Shown piece by piece: positions 6,053 to 6,838 of a DNA stretch of 6,838 nucleotides. The stretch is taken from contig PKWO01000014.1 of assembly GCA_003132085.1 (NCBI GenBank), positions 1-6,838 on the forward strand, in the 5' to 3' direction. Each line of letters starts with the position of its first letter. Within the stretch, counting starts at the first letter, position 1. The notes below the pieces were generated by a model that worked only from the letters and a program-made list of their open reading frames with translations, searched no databases and was not told the DNA's origin. This DNA comes from Oxalobacteraceae bacterium. Lineage in GTDB: Bacteria; Pseudomonadota; Gammaproteobacteria; Burkholderiales; Burkholderiaceae_D. Both the position numbers and the translations under genes were made by a program.

Positions 6053-6348
6053 ATATTTTTTTACGCTGATTATGTTTTCCCGCGATCGGGCTGTGAGTTC
6101 CGGGGCGATTGGAGCCGAGCGAAGGCGAGGTCGCCCGTTCAGGGCGTACCCCGGCGTGTCACGGTGGCATGTAGGAGCGTTTTGGCCGGTCGTCCCGGCC
6201 AGCGACGATGTTACCGCCCTCGCGTGATAGCAATTCGGCTGTCAACGAACTGTCAACGGTGATGTTAGACGAAGTTGGCTAAAGTTATGCGGCGGCTTGT
6301 AAGGTCTTGAAATGAAATGTAAAGTTGCCCAAAGTGATTTCACGGGCA
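6053..6348. other. Non-coding right tail of the element with GC-rich hairpins and repeats
   Basis: No convincing ORF is present. After an AT-rich start (a T7 run near 6055) the DNA turns GC-rich from about 6079 to 6230, unlike the AT-rich cargo. CCGGGG (6100-6105) can pair with CCCCGG (6149-6154), enclosing CGCCC/GGGCG (6132-6136 with 6142-6146). A separate hairpin TGGCCGG/CCGGCCA (6183-6189 with 6195-6201) has a 5-nt loop. None has a following T-run, so no clear terminator for the ATPase gene is seen. Further right are the TGTCAACG pair (6240-6258) and an imperfect 17-bp repeat (6272-6288 and 6322-6338). It may be an attachment-arm region, a 3' untranslated region or a structured RNA. Confidence 0.45.
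6240..6258 (+). repeat. Tandem TGTCAACG pair, probable right integrase arm sites
   Basis: TGTCAACG at 6240-6247 and 6251-6258 repeats at 11-bp spacing, as does the left-end pair at 1419-1437. The context is also alike: GCTGTCAAC, then a 4-nt gap ending one turn later in a second TGTCAAC. The pair lies about 90 bp inside attR, while the left pair is about 48 bp inside attL. No coding gene constrains this copy, which makes a DNA-binding role more likely than coding chance. Confidence 0.6.
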
Positions 6349-6397
6349 TGACTTGTAATCATCAGGTGGCCAGTTCGATTCCGGCAGCCGGCACCAA
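6349..6397 (+). repeat. attR: right copy of 49-bp direct repeat (truncated tRNA-Thr)
   Basis: This copy is identical to 1322-1370. It holds only the 3' part of tRNA-Thr, from the anticodon arm to CCA; the acceptor 5' strand and D arm are absent, so it is not a functional tRNA. It marks the right junction between element and chromosome and is the displaced 3' end of the original host gene. Confidence 0.93.
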
Positions 6398-6413
6398 GAA
6401 ATAGCAGTAAATG

Positions 6414-6450
6414 AGGGGGTTAGCGTCCAAGTGACTGCTAACCCCTTTGT
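6414..6450 (+). terminator. Hairpin terminator downstream of attR, probably the original tRNA-Thr terminator
   Basis: GGGGTTAGC (6416-6424) pairs with GCTAACCCC (6437-6445) around a 12-nt loop; one G-T and one A-T pair can extend the base (6414-6415 with 6446-6447). TTTGTCATTTC follows. Lying just past the displaced tRNA 3' end, it is most simply the native tRNA-Thr terminator, separated from its gene by the insertion. Its exit sequence matches that of the attL-side hairpin. Confidence 0.65.
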
Positions 6451-6515
6451 CATTTCCAGCCTGTCTTGGACAAATTTGGGACACTGCCAAAAAATGATCC
6501 AGCGTAAAGCGCGTT

Positions 6516-6740
6516 TTAGTCCACCCCGGACGCCAATTCCCGCTCGCACTCCTCGATTTTGTTTCGTGCATCTTCCAATGACAGCAACCAGTCTGTGTCC
6601 AAACACTCTTGACGAAAGCGACCATTGAAGCTTTCAACCTTGGCGTCATCGGTTGGCTTGCCTGGGCGACTAAAATTCAATTTGACGCCACGCTCGTAGG
6701 CCCATTTATCCATGACCTTCGCTTCTGTTACGCCTGCGTT
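6516..6740 (-). pseudogene. IS3-family transposase (OrfB) fragment
   Basis: About 65 residues from ATG 6713 match the C-terminal part of the DDE integrase-core transposase of IS3-family elements: MDKWAYERGVKLNFSRPGKP, then AKVESFNGRFRQECL and WLLSLEDARNKIEE. E27 is the third catalytic acid of the DDE triad, with R34 seven residues on. A complete OrfB is about 280 residues, so the first two catalytic acids and most of the protein are missing. In-frame wording may continue upstream (AKVM) to a TGA at 6741-6743. Past KIEE the sequence leaves the family pattern, ending ECERELASGVD instead of the usual WRxxYNxxRPHSSL, so the 3' end is also damaged. It lies outside the tRNA-inserted element. It is a dead remnant of an insertion sequence. 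Confidence 0.8.
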
Positions 6741-6820
6741 TCAGGTCAGCGAAGTCAGTCTTGCCACGTTTTATTGAGGCGTTACACTTTTTGGCGAAAA
6801 ATCGCGAATCTCGGCCATCC

Positions 6821-6838
6821 TGACCTGCTCCCCAGAAA
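6821..6838. repeat. Possible IS3-family terminal repeat at window edge
   Basis: TGACCTGCTCCCCAGAAA resembles the TGACCTG(C)CCC-type inverted-repeat ends of several IS3-family elements as I remember them. If so, an insertion sequence starts at 6821 and extends beyond the window to the right. No partner inverted repeat is visible inside the window, and resemblance over so few bases is weak evidence. Confidence 0.3.

Larger units (their letters stand above)
1322..6397. mobile_element. Integrative element at tRNA-Thr carrying a restriction-modification-like module
   Basis: The element is bounded by a perfect 49-bp direct repeat of the tRNA-Thr 3' portion, giving a repeat-to-repeat unit of 5,027 bp. 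A tyrosine integrase sits just inside the left end and points toward it. Paired TGTCAAC repeats lie inside both ends, as expected for integrase arm sites. Cargo is a VbhA-like small protein, a C5 methyltransferase and a GHKL ATPase-nuclease fusion. The cargo and the int-proximal intergenic DNA look clearly more AT-rich than the flanking ssp genes, a sign of transfer. No replication, conjugation or phage packaging genes are present, so it would move by its own integrase plus a helper, or is no longer mobile because the integrase is short. Boundaries are firm; current mobility is uncertain. Confidence 0.9.

Noticed and set aside
6079..6092. CCCG-CGAT-CGGG inverted repeat after the ATPase stop as a terminator
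   Set aside because: The stem is only 4 bp and no T-run follows. The T-rich stretch lies before it, not after.
1322..6397. CRISPR array or retron-like reverse transcriptase unit within the element
   Set aside because: Repeats are few, short and irregularly spaced with no spacer pattern, and no reverse transcriptase or cas motif is found in any translated frame.
6340..6649. Minus-strand open frames running through attR
   Set aside because: They translate the tRNA fragment, the terminator hairpin and intergenic DNA. The resulting peptide is the familiar artefact of reading tRNA genes in reverse.

Overview
The window looks like the chromosome of a betaproteobacterium, most likely Burkholderiales and perhaps Oxalobacteraceae. 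This rests on the style of the SspA and SspB proteins and on the sspA-sspB-tRNA-Thr order; it is an inference, since no search was run. Positions 1-1369 hold ordinary host genes: sspA (RNA polymerase-associated stringent starvation protein A), sspB (ClpXP adaptor) and an intact tRNA-Thr with anticodon TGT. The sspA-sspB gap contains a large two-part stem-loop and a possible 10-codon leader ORF.

Positions 1322-6397 are a small integrated element. It is bounded by a perfect 49-bp direct repeat of the 3' part of the tRNA-Thr gene (1322-1370 and 6349-6397, 5,027 bp apart). From left to right it holds a hairpin terminator, a P2/HP1-like tyrosine integrase on the minus strand that lacks the usual N-terminal arm-binding domain, an AT-rich repeat-bearing intergenic region, a small VbhA-like antitoxin gene, a C5-cytosine DNA methyltransferase, and a 710-residue protein with an N-terminal GHKL (Hsp90/MutL/MORC-type) ATPase and a C-terminal PD-(D/E)xK nuclease-like motif. 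A non-coding tail carries hairpins and integrase arm-type repeats. Matching tandem TGTCAAC sites lie inside both ends. No conjugation, replication or phage structural genes are visible.

The cargo reads as a compact two-gene restriction-modification-like defence module. The methyltransferase would mark host DNA, and the ATPase-nuclease fusion would act on unmarked DNA; their coding regions overlap by 26 nt, which suggests translational coupling. The general association of MutL/MORC-like ATPases with methylases is described in the literature. The unusual points here are the minimal architecture, the all-in-one ATPase-nuclease, and the upstream orphan VbhA-like protein with a changed inhibitory motif.

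Right of the element (6398-6838) lies what appears to be the original tRNA-Thr terminator, followed by a broken IS3-family transposase fragment on the minus strand and a possible insertion-sequence terminus at the window edge.
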